IMG/VR virus record: IMGVR_UViG_3300025598_000174
Location: 1 to 24,281 of that record
Source of the DNA: a virus
DNA: 24,281 nt
Strand: one strand, 5' to 3'
Shown one piece after another: positions 1 through 6,376 of this stretch (position 1 is its first letter; every line of letters starts with the position of its first letter). A program made the position numbers and the translations under genes. The notes below the pieces were generated by a model. The model made no database searches, was not told where the DNA came from, and saw only the letters and a program-made list of their open reading frames with translations.

Positions 1-2
1 AT

Positions 3-179
3 TCCTATCAAGAATCAGAAATCGTTGCACGAAAAGCCTTGACAGAACCAGATGTTCATGATACAATTGCAAGAACAAATGCGTTATACTATCATAACAC
101 ACAGGTGAATCCAGGTTGGAACTTACAAAAAGTTACACAGATTGGGCACCATATATTTTATAAACCGAAGAATATTTAA
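3..179 (+). CDS. SleB-type cell-wall hydrolase, C-terminal end (partial)
   Basis: The frame is open from the window edge to a TAA at 177-179 and gives 58 residues. It contains ARKAL, an ALYYHNTQVNPGW segment and a final IGHHIFYK. This is the typical end of the SleB / Hydrolase_2 family (spore-cortex-lytic type), which phages use as an endolysin to cut peptidoglycan. The start and catalytic glutamate lie outside the window. The stop is one base before the gp33 start, so the genes are probably cotranscribed. The family call rests on recognising the conserved C-terminal motif. The role in lysis is inferred; it could also be virion-associated. Confidence 0.72.
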   Translation, partial: SYQESEIVARKALTEPDVHDTIARTNALYYHNTQVNPGWNLQKVTQIGHHIFYKPKNI

Positions 180-180
180 A

Positions 181-402
181 ATGCCTACAAGAGACGAGAT
201 TAAACAATTTAGTATGATGATTGAGGAGTTGGCAGCAAAAGAAAATTTAGGTCTGATGGATGCCATCGTGCATCATTGTAAAGAAACCGAATTAGAAATT
301 GAAGTTGCTGCCTCTCTAATTAGTTCTGCATTAAAAGCCAAGATTAAAGAAGAAGCACAAAACTTAAATTTAATTAAGAAAACATCTAAACTGCCGATAT
401 GA
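181..402 (+). CDS. 33: gp33-like late transcription co-activator
   Basis: A 73-residue acidic helical protein. In T4, gp33 bridges host RNA polymerase and the sliding clamp gp45 and, with the sigma-like gp55, activates late promoters. The segment GLMDAIVHHCKETELEIEVAASLIS resembles the core of T4-like gp33 (an SY/LMDAI helix followed by E-V-A-A-L-I). The start at 181 is preferred over the in-frame ATG at 142, because 142 would overlap the upstream hydrolase by 38 bases and adds a tail (MGTIYFINRRIFK) not typical of the family. T4 gp33 is longer (112 aa) and ends in an acidic-hydrophobic clamp-binding tail; this one ends KLPI, so clamp binding is uncertain. Its position directly before gp59 matches the T4 order 33-59-32 and strengthens the call. 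Confidence 0.78.
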   Translation: MPTRDEIKQFSMMIEELAAKENLGLMDAIVHHCKETELEIEVAASLISSALKAKIKEEAQNLNLIKKTSKLPI

Positions 403-1004
403 GTGAAAACACAGGCTTTGCGGCCTTTGCTTTATATAATGCTTTAAAATTACATTTTACATCCGAATCTTACGATTACTTTAAATATCATGGTAAGACG
501 AATGTATCAAAGCAATCGTTTATGGTACGCAAAGATAAGTACCAATTCTATAAGTTGTCTCGTAAATATGGTTTGGAAGAACTGAAAGATTTTTATGTGG
601 CAAACTTCCTACAAGGTGATAAGTGGGTAGGTGATATGAATGGTCCTGAAGGTGAAGATAATTACCTACAATGGCAAAAACGGCAACAAAGCTTGACTTA
701 TACTTTTGAAAATGATATAATGTCCTTGTTAGATAGAGTTGATAACCCAAATGATTTACTTGTGGTTAAAAAGAATGAGTTTCCAAAATTGATGATGCAC
801 ACCACTTATGGTGACATCGCATTAGAAACTCTGGTCATAATGAATGATATATTGAATTTCTTTCCTATGTGGTCAAAAGAAATATATGATGACCTTATAT
901 GGCCTAGTTTTAAAATGAAGTGCGTGAAGTATGCACCATTTATACATTATGATAAGGATAAGTTTAAAGAAATATTGAAAGAAAAGATTAAAGAACATGC
1001 GTAA
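399..1004 (+). CDS. 59: gp59-like helicase loader
   Basis: 201 residues, close to T4 gp59 (217 aa). In T4, gp59 binds fork DNA and gp32 and loads the replicative helicase gp41; it is all-helical. The N-terminus (AFALYNALKLHF, then DYFKYHGKT) and the middle (FYVANFLQGDKWVGDM) are the conserved gp59 pattern: helix, Y-x-Y-F-K-Y-x-G-K, then F-x-A-N-F. The ATG overlaps the gp33 stop (ATGA), and the end overlaps the next gene by 8 bases, so translation is probably coupled. A strong call from sequence and from order beside gp33 and gp32. Confidence 0.88.
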   Translation: MSENTGFAAFALYNALKLHFTSESYDYFKYHGKTNVSKQSFMVRKDKYQFYKLSRKYGLEELKDFYVANFLQGDKWVGDMNGPEGEDNYLQWQKRQQSLTYTFENDIMSLLDRVDNPNDLLVVKKNEFPKLMMHTTYGDIALETLVIMNDILNFFPMWSKEIYDDLIWPSFKMKCVKYAPFIHYDKDKFKEILKEKIKEHA

Positions 1005-1488
1005 ACCACAAATTAGTTGTATTTACTTGGACATGGATGGAGTTATTGCTGACTTCAATAAGAGATATCAAGAACTATATCACATGGTACCAAGAGAAGC
1101 AGAAAAGAATAAACAGTTTGATAAATTCTTTGATGAGTTTATTTCTACTGGTCAGTTTGCAACATTAGATTTAATGCCAGGTACTATGGATGGTGTTGAT
1201 TTTCTCCGTAAGGCCTCGGCACCAACACAGATTTTATCTTCAACATCAAATGAAACAAGATATGATGAAGTTTCTAAACAGAAATTGGTGTGGTTACAAA
1301 CACACGGCATCACATTTACTCCAAATTTTGTTCCAGGTAAAAGATTGAAGCAAGAATATGCAGCACCTGATAAGATTATTATCGATGATACTGAAAGTGT
1401 TATTGACCAATGGAGAGCCAAGGGAGGTATTGGTATACTTCACAAAGATTGGCCTTCCACATTGGCAATATTGTCTATGTACGTTTGA
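997..1488 (+). CDS. HAD-superfamily 5'(3')-nucleotidase-like phosphatase
   Basis: 163 residues. Motif I is YLDMDGVIADF, with nucleophile Asp12 and acid/base Asp14. Motif II is probably Ser81/Ser82 in ILSSTSN. A lysine at 115 or 119 (GKRLKQ) fits motif III, and IIIDD (Asp130, Asp131) fits motif IV. This is the layout of small 5'(3')-deoxyribonucleotidases and phage HAD phosphatases, which dephosphorylate nucleotides in the cytoplasm. It overlaps gp59 by 8 bases. It lies between gp59 and gp32, where T4 has no such gene, so it is an accessory gene of nucleotide metabolism. The substrate cannot be deduced; polynucleotide 3'-phosphatase activity is an alternative. Confidence 0.78.
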   Translation: MRKPQISCIYLDMDGVIADFNKRYQELYHMVPREAEKNKQFDKFFDEFISTGQFATLDLMPGTMDGVDFLRKASAPTQILSSTSNETRYDEVSKQKLVWLQTHGITFTPNFVPGKRLKQEYAAPDKIIIDDTESVIDQWRAKGGIGILHKDWPSTLAILSMYV

Positions 1489-1506
1489 CAATGGATAAAT
1501 ACCAAT

Positions 1507-1926
1507 ATGGATGATATTTTAGATAATCTTAAAGAGTTCTGTAAAACATATAAGTTTGAACAAAAAGAATTTATACAATCCCCTAGGGATGAAGGTAACC
1601 CATTTTATGGTTGCAAACATGATGAAGAAACAAAAAAACATATATCATATATGCAATCAACCAAAATTGGTAATTTAAATCAATTTTATGGTAAAAAACA
1701 TAAACCCGAAACAATAGAATTAAATAGAAAAAAGAATATTGAAATACTCACCAAATTAAAAGGTAAAAAAGTAAATCAATATGATTTGAATGGTAACCTA
1801 ATAAACACATATGATGGTATCCGTTCAGCAGCAAGAAGTGTAAACCTAAAATGTTACAATCAAATTTCTCTTTGTTGTAGAGGTATAAAAGAAAATTATT
1901 GTGGCTATATTTGGAAATACGCTTGA
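1507..1926 (+). CDS. orphan NUMOD-domain protein, homing-endonuclease remnant without a nuclease domain
   Basis: 139 residues. Two NUMOD3-type motifs are visible, NPFYGCKHDEETKKHIS (31-47) and NQFYGKKHKPETIELN (58-73). A NUMOD1-type helix-turn-helix follows: VNQYDLNGNLINTYDG then IRSAARSV (89-112), and a C-terminal CCRGIKENYCGYIWKY block (123-138). These are DNA-binding modules of GIY-YIG and HNH homing endonucleases. No GIY-YIG, HNH or other catalytic motif precedes them; the first 28 residues are unrelated. No Shine-Dalgarno sequence is visible before 1507, and a 7-codon frame at 1491-1514 overlaps the start. It is either a decayed endonuclease or a DNA-binding protein kept without its nuclease. 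Its place beside gp32 is typical for a homing gene. Confidence 0.72.
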   Translation: MDDILDNLKEFCKTYKFEQKEFIQSPRDEGNPFYGCKHDEETKKHISYMQSTKIGNLNQFYGKKHKPETIELNRKKNIEILTKLKGKKVNQYDLNGNLINTYDGIRSAARSVNLKCYNQISLCCRGIKENYCGYIWKYA

Positions 1927-1951
1927 TTTATTTGAGAAGTTGTTATATAAT
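1923..1951 (+). promoter_or_regulatory. sigma70-like promoter for gp32
   Basis: TTGATT at 1923-1928 and TATAAT at 1946-1951 are separated by exactly 17 bases. This gives a perfect -10 and a -35 matching TTGACA at four of six positions. The -35 overlaps the stop codon of the NUMOD gene. A transcript would start near 1958 and give a leader of about 75 bases before gp32. It implies transcription by unmodified host polymerase, as expected for an early or middle replication gene. Confidence 0.6.
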
Positions 1952-1987
1952 ACTACAAGTAAATGATTATGAGAAGTTTGTGGATAA

Positions 1988-2019
1988 TCCGTTATACATT
2001 TAAATATACTCCGTTATAC
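1988..2019 (+). repeat. direct repeat TCCGTTATAC in the gp32 leader
   Basis: The 10-mer TCCGTTATAC occurs at 1988-1997 and at 2010-2019, 22 bases apart (about two helical turns). The AT-only stretch ATTTAAATATA lies between the copies. The second copy ends 13 bases before the gp32 ATG and just ahead of the AAAGG ribosome binding site. In T4, gp32 represses its own translation by binding an AU-rich leader, so this is a plausible operator. That role is inferred from position. Confidence 0.55.
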
Positions 2020-2032
2020 GAAAGGCAATAAA

Positions 2033-2932
2033 ATGAGTTTTGCAAATCTAAAAAGACAGTCCGGCAATCTGGACAAACTATCAAAAGCCATTGAGGCACT
2101 CAACACATCTTCTGAAGGTAATGAAAAATCCGACAACTTCTGGCGTCCTGAAGTTGATAAAGCCGGCAATGGCATGGCAGTAATTCGATTCTTACCCGCA
2201 TCCGAAAAAGATGGTGACGATGCGTTACCTTGGGTAAAAGTTTTCTCACATGGATTTCAAGGTGCGGGCGGATGGCTTATCGATAATTGTTTGACCACTA
2301 AGAATCAACAATGTCCAGTTTGTGAACACAATTCTACATTATGGAATTCTGGCATTGAAGCTAACAAAGATGTAGTTCGTAAACAAAAACGTAAGTTGAA
2401 TTATATTGCTAACGTCTATATCATTTCCGATCCAAAACATCCTGAGAATGAAGGTAAAGTGAAGTTGTTCCGTTTTGGTAAAAAGATTTTTGATAAAATC
2501 TCTGAAGCAATGAATCCACAGTTTGAAGATGAACAAGCAATCAATCCATTTGATATGTGGAAAGGTGCTAACTTTAAGTTGAAGATTCGTAAAGTAGAAG
2601 GTTATCAGAATTACGATAAATCTGAATTTGATTCACCAGCACCATTGTTAAGTGATGATGATGAGTTAGAGAAGATTTGGAAATCTGAGTTCTCTCTATC
2701 TGATTTGATTTCTGATAAAGAGTTCAAGTCTTACGATGAGTTGAAGAAACGTCTTGATAAAGTTCTAGGTTTAAATGGTGAAACACCAACACCTAAGACT
2801 ACTGTTGAGACAATCAAAGAACAGGCTAAGTCTGCACCTAAACCAGTTGCAGAAGATTCACCTTTCGTTGAACCAGACTTATCAGAAGATGATGACCTGA
2901 GTTATTTTGCTAAACTAGCAGAAGAAGATTAA
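2033..2932 (+). CDS. 32: gp32 single-stranded DNA-binding protein
   Basis: 299 residues, against 301 for T4 gp32. It coats single-stranded DNA during replication, recombination and repair. A basic N-terminal segment (MSFANLKRQSG, the self-association domain) is followed by the zinc-binding set His73, Cys86, Cys94, Cys97 (SHGF ... NC ... CPVC). The basic KQKRKLNYIANVYIISDP block corresponds to the T4 OB-fold segment with its LAST-like basic patch, and HPENEGKVKLFRFGKKIFDK is nearly diagnostic. A proline-rich linker leads to an acidic tail (DLSEDDDLSYF...AEED), which binds partners such as gp59. The ribosome binding site is AAAGG. A terminator follows the stop at once, so gp32 can be a single-gene unit under its own promoter. 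Confidence 0.96.
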   Translation: MSFANLKRQSGNLDKLSKAIEALNTSSEGNEKSDNFWRPEVDKAGNGMAVIRFLPASEKDGDDALPWVKVFSHGFQGAGGWLIDNCLTTKNQQCPVCEHNSTLWNSGIEANKDVVRKQKRKLNYIANVYIISDPKHPENEGKVKLFRFGKKIFDKISEAMNPQFEDEQAINPFDMWKGANFKLKIRKVEGYQNYDKSEFDSPAPLLSDDDELEKIWKSEFSLSDLISDKEFKSYDELKKRLDKVLGLNGETPTPKTTVETIKEQAKSAPKPVAEDSPFVEPDLSEDDDLSYFAKLAEED

Positions 2933-2953
2933 ACCTATAACCCCTTGGTTTAG

Positions 2954-2977
2954 AACCCACCTTAAGGTGGGTTTTTT
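2954..2977 (+). terminator. Rho-independent terminator after gp32
   Basis: AACCCACC (2954-2961), a TTAA loop and GGTGGGTT (2966-2973) form a perfect 8-bp stem running into six T residues (2972-2977). It ends gp32 transcription 22 bases after the stop, before the convergent minus-strand operon. Read from the minus strand the stem is followed by TCTAAACC rather than a T run, so it should act mainly in the plus direction. Confidence 0.85.
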
Positions 2978-2982
2978 ATTGG

Positions 2983-4134
2983 TCAAACTAATCTTGTAGA
3001 GTATACAATCATTTTTTGGAATGATTCTTCCAAATTTCTTACTGGTGGTATCTTAGCTCTACCTGGATTGTTTGTTGTATTTTTGTTTGCACTTGCAGTT
3101 GTATTATTGATTGTTGAAACTGAAGGTGCTGTTGCCTCATCTATTTTTGCATTATTATTTTCTGCTTGTACAGCATTTAATTTTGATGAAGGTGGTGTAG
3201 AAGTTTGTGGTTCGGCTCCTGCAGATTGTGCTGGTGTTGCCGTAGGTGCGGCCGCCGGAGTTGCTGCAGCTGGTGCTGATGCCGGGGCAGATTGTTCGGA
3301 TTTTCTCGATTCAATTTCTTTTTTAAGTTCTGCAACCAAAGGACTCTTAGCGTGTCCATAATCCATCTCTTGTTGAAGTTTAGCTTCAAGTTCTTCTAGA
3401 GAGGCTTTTTTCAATCCTTTTTTATCTACTTGTTCGGCCTTTGCTTGTTGTGCTTTATCTGCCTGTTCCTCATCGGATGATTTGTATTGAGCACCGCCAG
3501 GTCCAACAACAGCAGCACCGGCAGGTCCTTCTCCTCTTAATGCGGCTTGAGGATCGGCTTTTATTAAACTTGCTATCCAAGCAGTGACACCACCTGCAGC
3601 AATCAATCCACCTAATAATGTAATTGTTATAGGATTAATTAAAAAAGCTCCAATGGTACCCAACATTTCTAAACCACCAAAAGCACCTAAGATTGAATTG
3701 ATTATTCCACCAATACCCATACCAGTATCATCTTCTACTTTTTCGGCAGTATCATCTTTAAGGCCTTTTTGGTCTTTCATTAAATTTTCAATAGCGAGCA
3801 TTAAAGCTTTATGTCTTTTTTCTGCTTCTATCTTGGCTTCTTCTTTGAAGTTTTCTATTTTTTCACGATGTAACTTATCTTCTTCAAAATTTTTGTTCAT
3901 GAAAGTATAAATCTTCATGAGCATGTCAATCAGTTCATTACCTTGTTTTAAAGGTTTAATTTTAGATGCGGTATCTTTACCATCTTTTTTAACTTTGGCT
4001 TTACCATCAAAATTTATTTTTTCTTTAGATGCTGATCCGCCTTTGGTAACAGCTTTAATAAAACCGAGAGTAAACTTACCCGTCAGTTCTAAAACTGTAT
4101 TGACTGTTTTTTCTCCTACACTAGGTTTGGCCAT
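2983..4134 (-). CDS. coiled-coil tail protein with membrane segments, candidate tape-measure or hub protein
   Basis: 383 residues, no firm family match. Residues 66-120 form a charged helix (IYTFMNKNFEEDKLHREK...). Residues 139-192 contain two hydrophobic segments rich in Gly, Ile and Leu (GIIN...GAFLI and ITLLGGLIAAGGVTAWIASLI). A second coiled coil (240-280), an Ala-Pro linker (282-320) and an Asn/Thr-rich tail follow. Coiled coil plus membrane-active segments is the usual design of tape-measure proteins, which fill the tail tube and help form the DNA channel. In lambda-type order the tape measure follows the tail assembly chaperones; here it comes two genes after gp26. It is shorter than T4 gp29 (590 aa), so the gp29 equivalence is an inference. 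AAAGG precedes the ATG. It shares an N-terminal module with the upstream GH19 protein. Confidence 0.5.
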   Translation of the reverse strand: MAKPSVGEKTVNTVLELTGKFTLGFIKAVTKGGSASKEKINFDGKAKVKKDGKDTASKIKPLKQGNELIDMLMKIYTFMNKNFEEDKLHREKIENFKEEAKIEAEKRHKALMLAIENLMKDQKGLKDDTAEKVEDDTGMGIGGIINSILGAFGGLEMLGTIGAFLINPITITLLGGLIAAGGVTAWIASLIKADPQAALRGEGPAGAAVVGPGGAQYKSSDEEQADKAQQAKAEQVDKKGLKKASLEELEAKLQQEMDYGHAKSPLVAELKKEIESRKSEQSAPASAPAAATPAAAPTATPAQSAGAEPQTSTPPSSKLNAVQAENNNAKIDEATAPSVSTINNTTASANKNTTNNPGRAKIPPVRNLEESFQKMIVYSTRLV

Positions 4135-4138
4135 TTAA

Positions 4139-5440
4139 TTAACCTTTTTTCTTCATCTGTGGATTTCTATCATCATAGTCTGCATCATTTGATGTGGCTG
4201 ATGTTTGTGTATTAGTTTGATTGATACCAACATTATTTACTATTTGTTGTTTTTTGGCATTGGCTGCCGCATCTTTCATATCTTTATTTTGTTTAGACGA
4301 TTGGTCTATTTGATTACCTGTGCTTATATTATCAGACTGCACGGCTTTTGGTAAATTTTCTGAAAATTGTTTGGCATACTCTGCTCTTTTTGCCGATTCT
4401 TCTTGGCCGCCAGCAAAACCAACTGCTTTGTTAACTTCTACCATGTTTTCTAATTGTTCTGGTTTTTTCTTTTTATAATTCAAAAAGAACCAGGCAACCG
4501 CTTTAGCAGCTACTTTAGGATCATTTAATAAATCTGGATTACTAACAACATCAACGCCTGTATATTTTGCAATGGCTTTGTATTGATTTTTACCTGTGTG
4601 TTGTAAGTAACCTCGGCCTCGGTATTTCCAACCATCTCCTGGTTCTGAATTGCCATCAGTAGTAGCATAAACATGATTAGCCAAGGCTTCTGGATTACCA
4701 ACAAATTGTTGAGCAAACTGTTCAGAAGGTATTCTAGGAGGTTTAAACACCTCAAAAATACGTTTTGCACTCTTGTAATTTAAATTTTCACTTTTAGGTG
4801 TAAAATTAGATTCTGCTTTTACTTGTGCTAGAATGTTCGCCTGACCTTTTTCAGTAACACCGGCTTCAGCTAATGATGATGCCAATAAACCTGCAGCACC
4901 AGCAACGGCAACAGGAATAGCAGGAGTAACTTTGGCTGCAGTAGGCGGTTTACCAGCAGGAGCTTTTGGTGCAGTAGGTTCTGCCTTAGGTGGTACTTCT
5001 TTTGGTTTTACTGCTTCGGCTTTAGGTTTAACTTCTTTAGGTGCAGGTTTCTCTGCGGTAGGCTTTGCCTGTTTAGTAACTTCTTTAGGTGGTGTAAGTT
5101 TTTCTTTTGGTGCTTCTTTAGTAGGCTTCTTTTTTTTCTTTGGTTTTCTACGAACAGTTAGTGCTTTAACGAGTTCATCATTTCTGTCATTCTCGCCTTT
5201 TATATTATCTTTATGTTCTTTTTCCAAATCAGCTCTATGGCTCAGTTCTTCTTCACGAGCTCGTTGCATAGTCATATAGATTAAACCAAGAACTTTTGTA
5301 GAAGAATCAATGGCGGCATAATCAATAGGCTCGGTTGCTTGATGACCTTTAGGTACTTTTTGTCCGCCAAGTAAAGCTTTAACGACTTCTTTACCTACAT
5401 CAGCAGTTTTTTTAGCAATTTTTGCGAGAGCGCCTAACAT
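4139..5440 (-). CDS. tail-associated GH19 muramidase with N-terminal coiled coil
   Basis: 433 residues. Residues 43-95 are a charged coiled coil; 98-172 are a Lys-Pro-Ala-Glu linker; about 178-360 are a glycoside hydrolase family 19 (chitinase/lysozyme-like) domain; the tail is Asn/Thr-rich. In the GH19 domain ILAQVKAESNF carries the probable catalytic Glu210, and SENLNYKSAKRIF, EALANHVYA, GDGWKYRGRGYLQHTGKNQY and NPDLL are the conserved blocks of phage GH19 endolysins. It should cut the glycan strands of peptidoglycan. The long helical N-terminus and its place in a tail gene cluster, without a holin nearby, suggest a virion enzyme for entry rather than a free endolysin. That fits the missing lysozyme domain in the split gp5. 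The GH19 call is firm; virion location is inferred. Confidence 0.82.
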   Translation of the reverse strand: MLGALAKIAKKTADVGKEVVKALLGGQKVPKGHQATEPIDYAAIDSSTKVLGLIYMTMQRAREEELSHRADLEKEHKDNIKGENDRNDELVKALTVRRKPKKKKKPTKEAPKEKLTPPKEVTKQAKPTAEKPAPKEVKPKAEAVKPKEVPPKAEPTAPKAPAGKPPTAAKVTPAIPVAVAGAAGLLASSLAEAGVTEKGQANILAQVKAESNFTPKSENLNYKSAKRIFEVFKPPRIPSEQFAQQFVGNPEALANHVYATTDGNSEPGDGWKYRGRGYLQHTGKNQYKAIAKYTGVDVVSNPDLLNDPKVAAKAVAWFFLNYKKKKPEQLENMVEVNKAVGFAGGQEESAKRAEYAKQFSENLPKAVQSDNISTGNQIDQSSKQNKDMKDAAANAKKQQIVNNVGINQTNTQTSATSNDADYDDRNPQMKKKG

Positions 5441-5443
5441 TTA

Positions 5444-5632
5444 CTATTTTCTTTGTCGTTCTTTAATCTTTTGATTTTCTTCTTCAATGTATTGTATCAG
5501 CATGGAGACGTAAATATCCCTCTCCCAAGGTAACATACTCTCAAGTTCAAACAAACTATACTTATGGTGTTGCATCAATGAAAAGTTTGTTTTGTAATAA
5601 TTGCTCAGATTGTCATGACGAAAAATTAACCG
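5444..5632 (-). CDS. 51: gp51-like frame, probably reached by -1 frameshift from gp26
   Basis: This frame lies -1 to gp26 and runs from the gp26 end to a TAG at 5444-5446, adding 62 codons after the slip site. It includes SLFELESMLPWERDIYVSML and a charged end (QYIEEENQKIKERQRK). The first ATG in frame is at 5575 and would give 43 residues, but no Shine-Dalgarno sequence precedes it (upstream is AAACAAACTTTTCATTG). T4 gp51 is a small hub-assembly factor coded next to gp26, so position supports the gp51 name. The LPWERDIY pattern resembles the C-terminal extensions of tail assembly chaperones. Expression as a 302-residue gp26 fusion is an inference from the slip site. Confidence 0.6.
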   Translation of the reverse strand, partial: RLIFRHDNLSNYYKTNFSLMQHHKYSLFELESMLPWERDIYVSMLIQYIEEENQKIKERQRK

Positions 5633-6351
5633 AAAAAACTTTCAAGTCCTTCGGCTTCAATAGTATGATGATACCCACATTTACTACAATCCATCTCTAA
5701 TACTTCTTTTAACTTTGGTAAATTATTAAAAAATTCTTCTATTTTACCAAACTGTGCTTGGTTCATTCCTTCAACAAAAGACAACATTTCACCAGGTTGT
5801 GCTTCGCTAGCATAATAAAATTGTTCACCATCATAAATGTATTCAATAGATTGTGCCACCATATTAAATGTAACTTCATTAACAGTTTCATAATTTAAAG
5901 AATCTTGTACAATACTAAATTCAGGATACTTTAATTTAATACTAATTTTGTCATCCAATTGAATTTCAGGTGATACAGGATTTTCTTGTGTAACTTTGAT
6001 ATCAGTTAAGTTAATGTCTTTTTCCATGATATTACCACAAACTTTACCATCAACCTCATTATTACACTTGTATCTTGATTCAACAACTTCACCAACAGAT
6101 TTGGCACGAAGATTGATGAAATAATATTCTACATCAATAATAGGCAGTTTACGAACATCAACATTTTCTGTTAAAGTACAGTTATGTAGAATATCTTCAA
6201 CCGCCAAATTGATGGCTTTTGCTTCAGATGCTTCCATGGCCATCAATAGATTGCGTTGTTCTTTTACTAAGAATGGCCGATATTTAATCTTTTTCTGTGA
6301 AACTGGCAATTCAATTTCATATGTTGGTACATCAAGTTTAGGTAATGCCAT
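5626..6351 (-). CDS. 26: gp26-like baseplate hub assembly protein
   Basis: 241 residues (T4 gp26 is 208). It matches the T4 baseplate gp26 family: LPVSQKKIKYRPFLVKEQRNLL near the N-terminus, IIDVEYYFINLRAKSVGE in the middle, and a C-terminal part rich in Phe and Glu. Two cysteine pairs, Cys96/Cys105 and Cys222-x-x-Cys225, look like a split zinc ribbon. In T4, gp26 helps to assemble the hub. AGGAG lies 7 bases before the ATG. The end carries a slippery heptamer leading to the next frame, so two products may be made, in the manner of tail assembly chaperones. Confidence 0.82.
   Translation of the reverse strand: MALPKLDVPTYEIELPVSQKKIKYRPFLVKEQRNLLMAMEASEAKAINLAVEDILHNCTLTENVDVRKLPIIDVEYYFINLRAKSVGEVVESRYKCNNEVDGKVCGNIMEKDINLTDIKVTQENPVSPEIQLDDKISIKLKYPEFSIVQDSLNYETVNEVTFNMVAQSIEYIYDGEQFYYASEAQPGEMLSFVEGMNQAQFGKIEEFFNNLPKLKEVLEMDCSKCGYHHTIEAEGLESFFG
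5632..5652 (-). other. candidate programmed -1 frameshift site
   Basis: On the minus strand the last gp26 codons are AGT TTT TTC GGT TAA. T TTT TTC (5638 to 5632) is a perfect X XXY YYZ slippery heptamer in the gp26 reading frame, three bases before the stop. A Shine-Dalgarno-like GAAGGA (5652 to 5647) ends 8 bases upstream, similar to the stimulator of E. coli dnaX frameshifting. A -1 slip enters the gp51-like frame, open for 62 more codons. No strong downstream hairpin was seen. Confidence 0.6.
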
Positions 6352-6376
6352 AATTAACTCCTATAATAAAAAATCA

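Noticed and set aside
142-183. Upstream ATG at 142 as the gp33 start
   Set aside because: It would overlap the hydrolase gene by 38 bases and adds residues unlike the family; the ATG at 181 follows the hydrolase stop directly.
1470-1492. Inverted repeat ATTGTC/GACAAT before the NUMOD gene
   Set aside because: The stem is only 6 bp with 11 unpaired bases, has no T run and covers no ribosome binding site, so neither a terminator nor a control hairpin is supported.
1485-1501. Perfect TTGACA at 1485-1490 and GATAAATA at 1494-1501 as promoters of the NUMOD gene
   Set aside because: No -10 lies at a 16-18 base spacing, and the late-type octamer is only 5 bases before the start codon, leaving no leader.
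2954-2977. Terminator acting in both directions
   Set aside because: The stem is symmetrical but the minus-strand side lacks a T run, so only the plus direction is supported.
3068-3361. Plus-strand open frames at 3068-3361, 3584-3910 and 4932-5279
   Set aside because: They mirror the Ala-, Pro- and Lys-rich minus-strand genes, have hydrophobic or low-complexity translations and no homologous pattern; they are antisense shadows.
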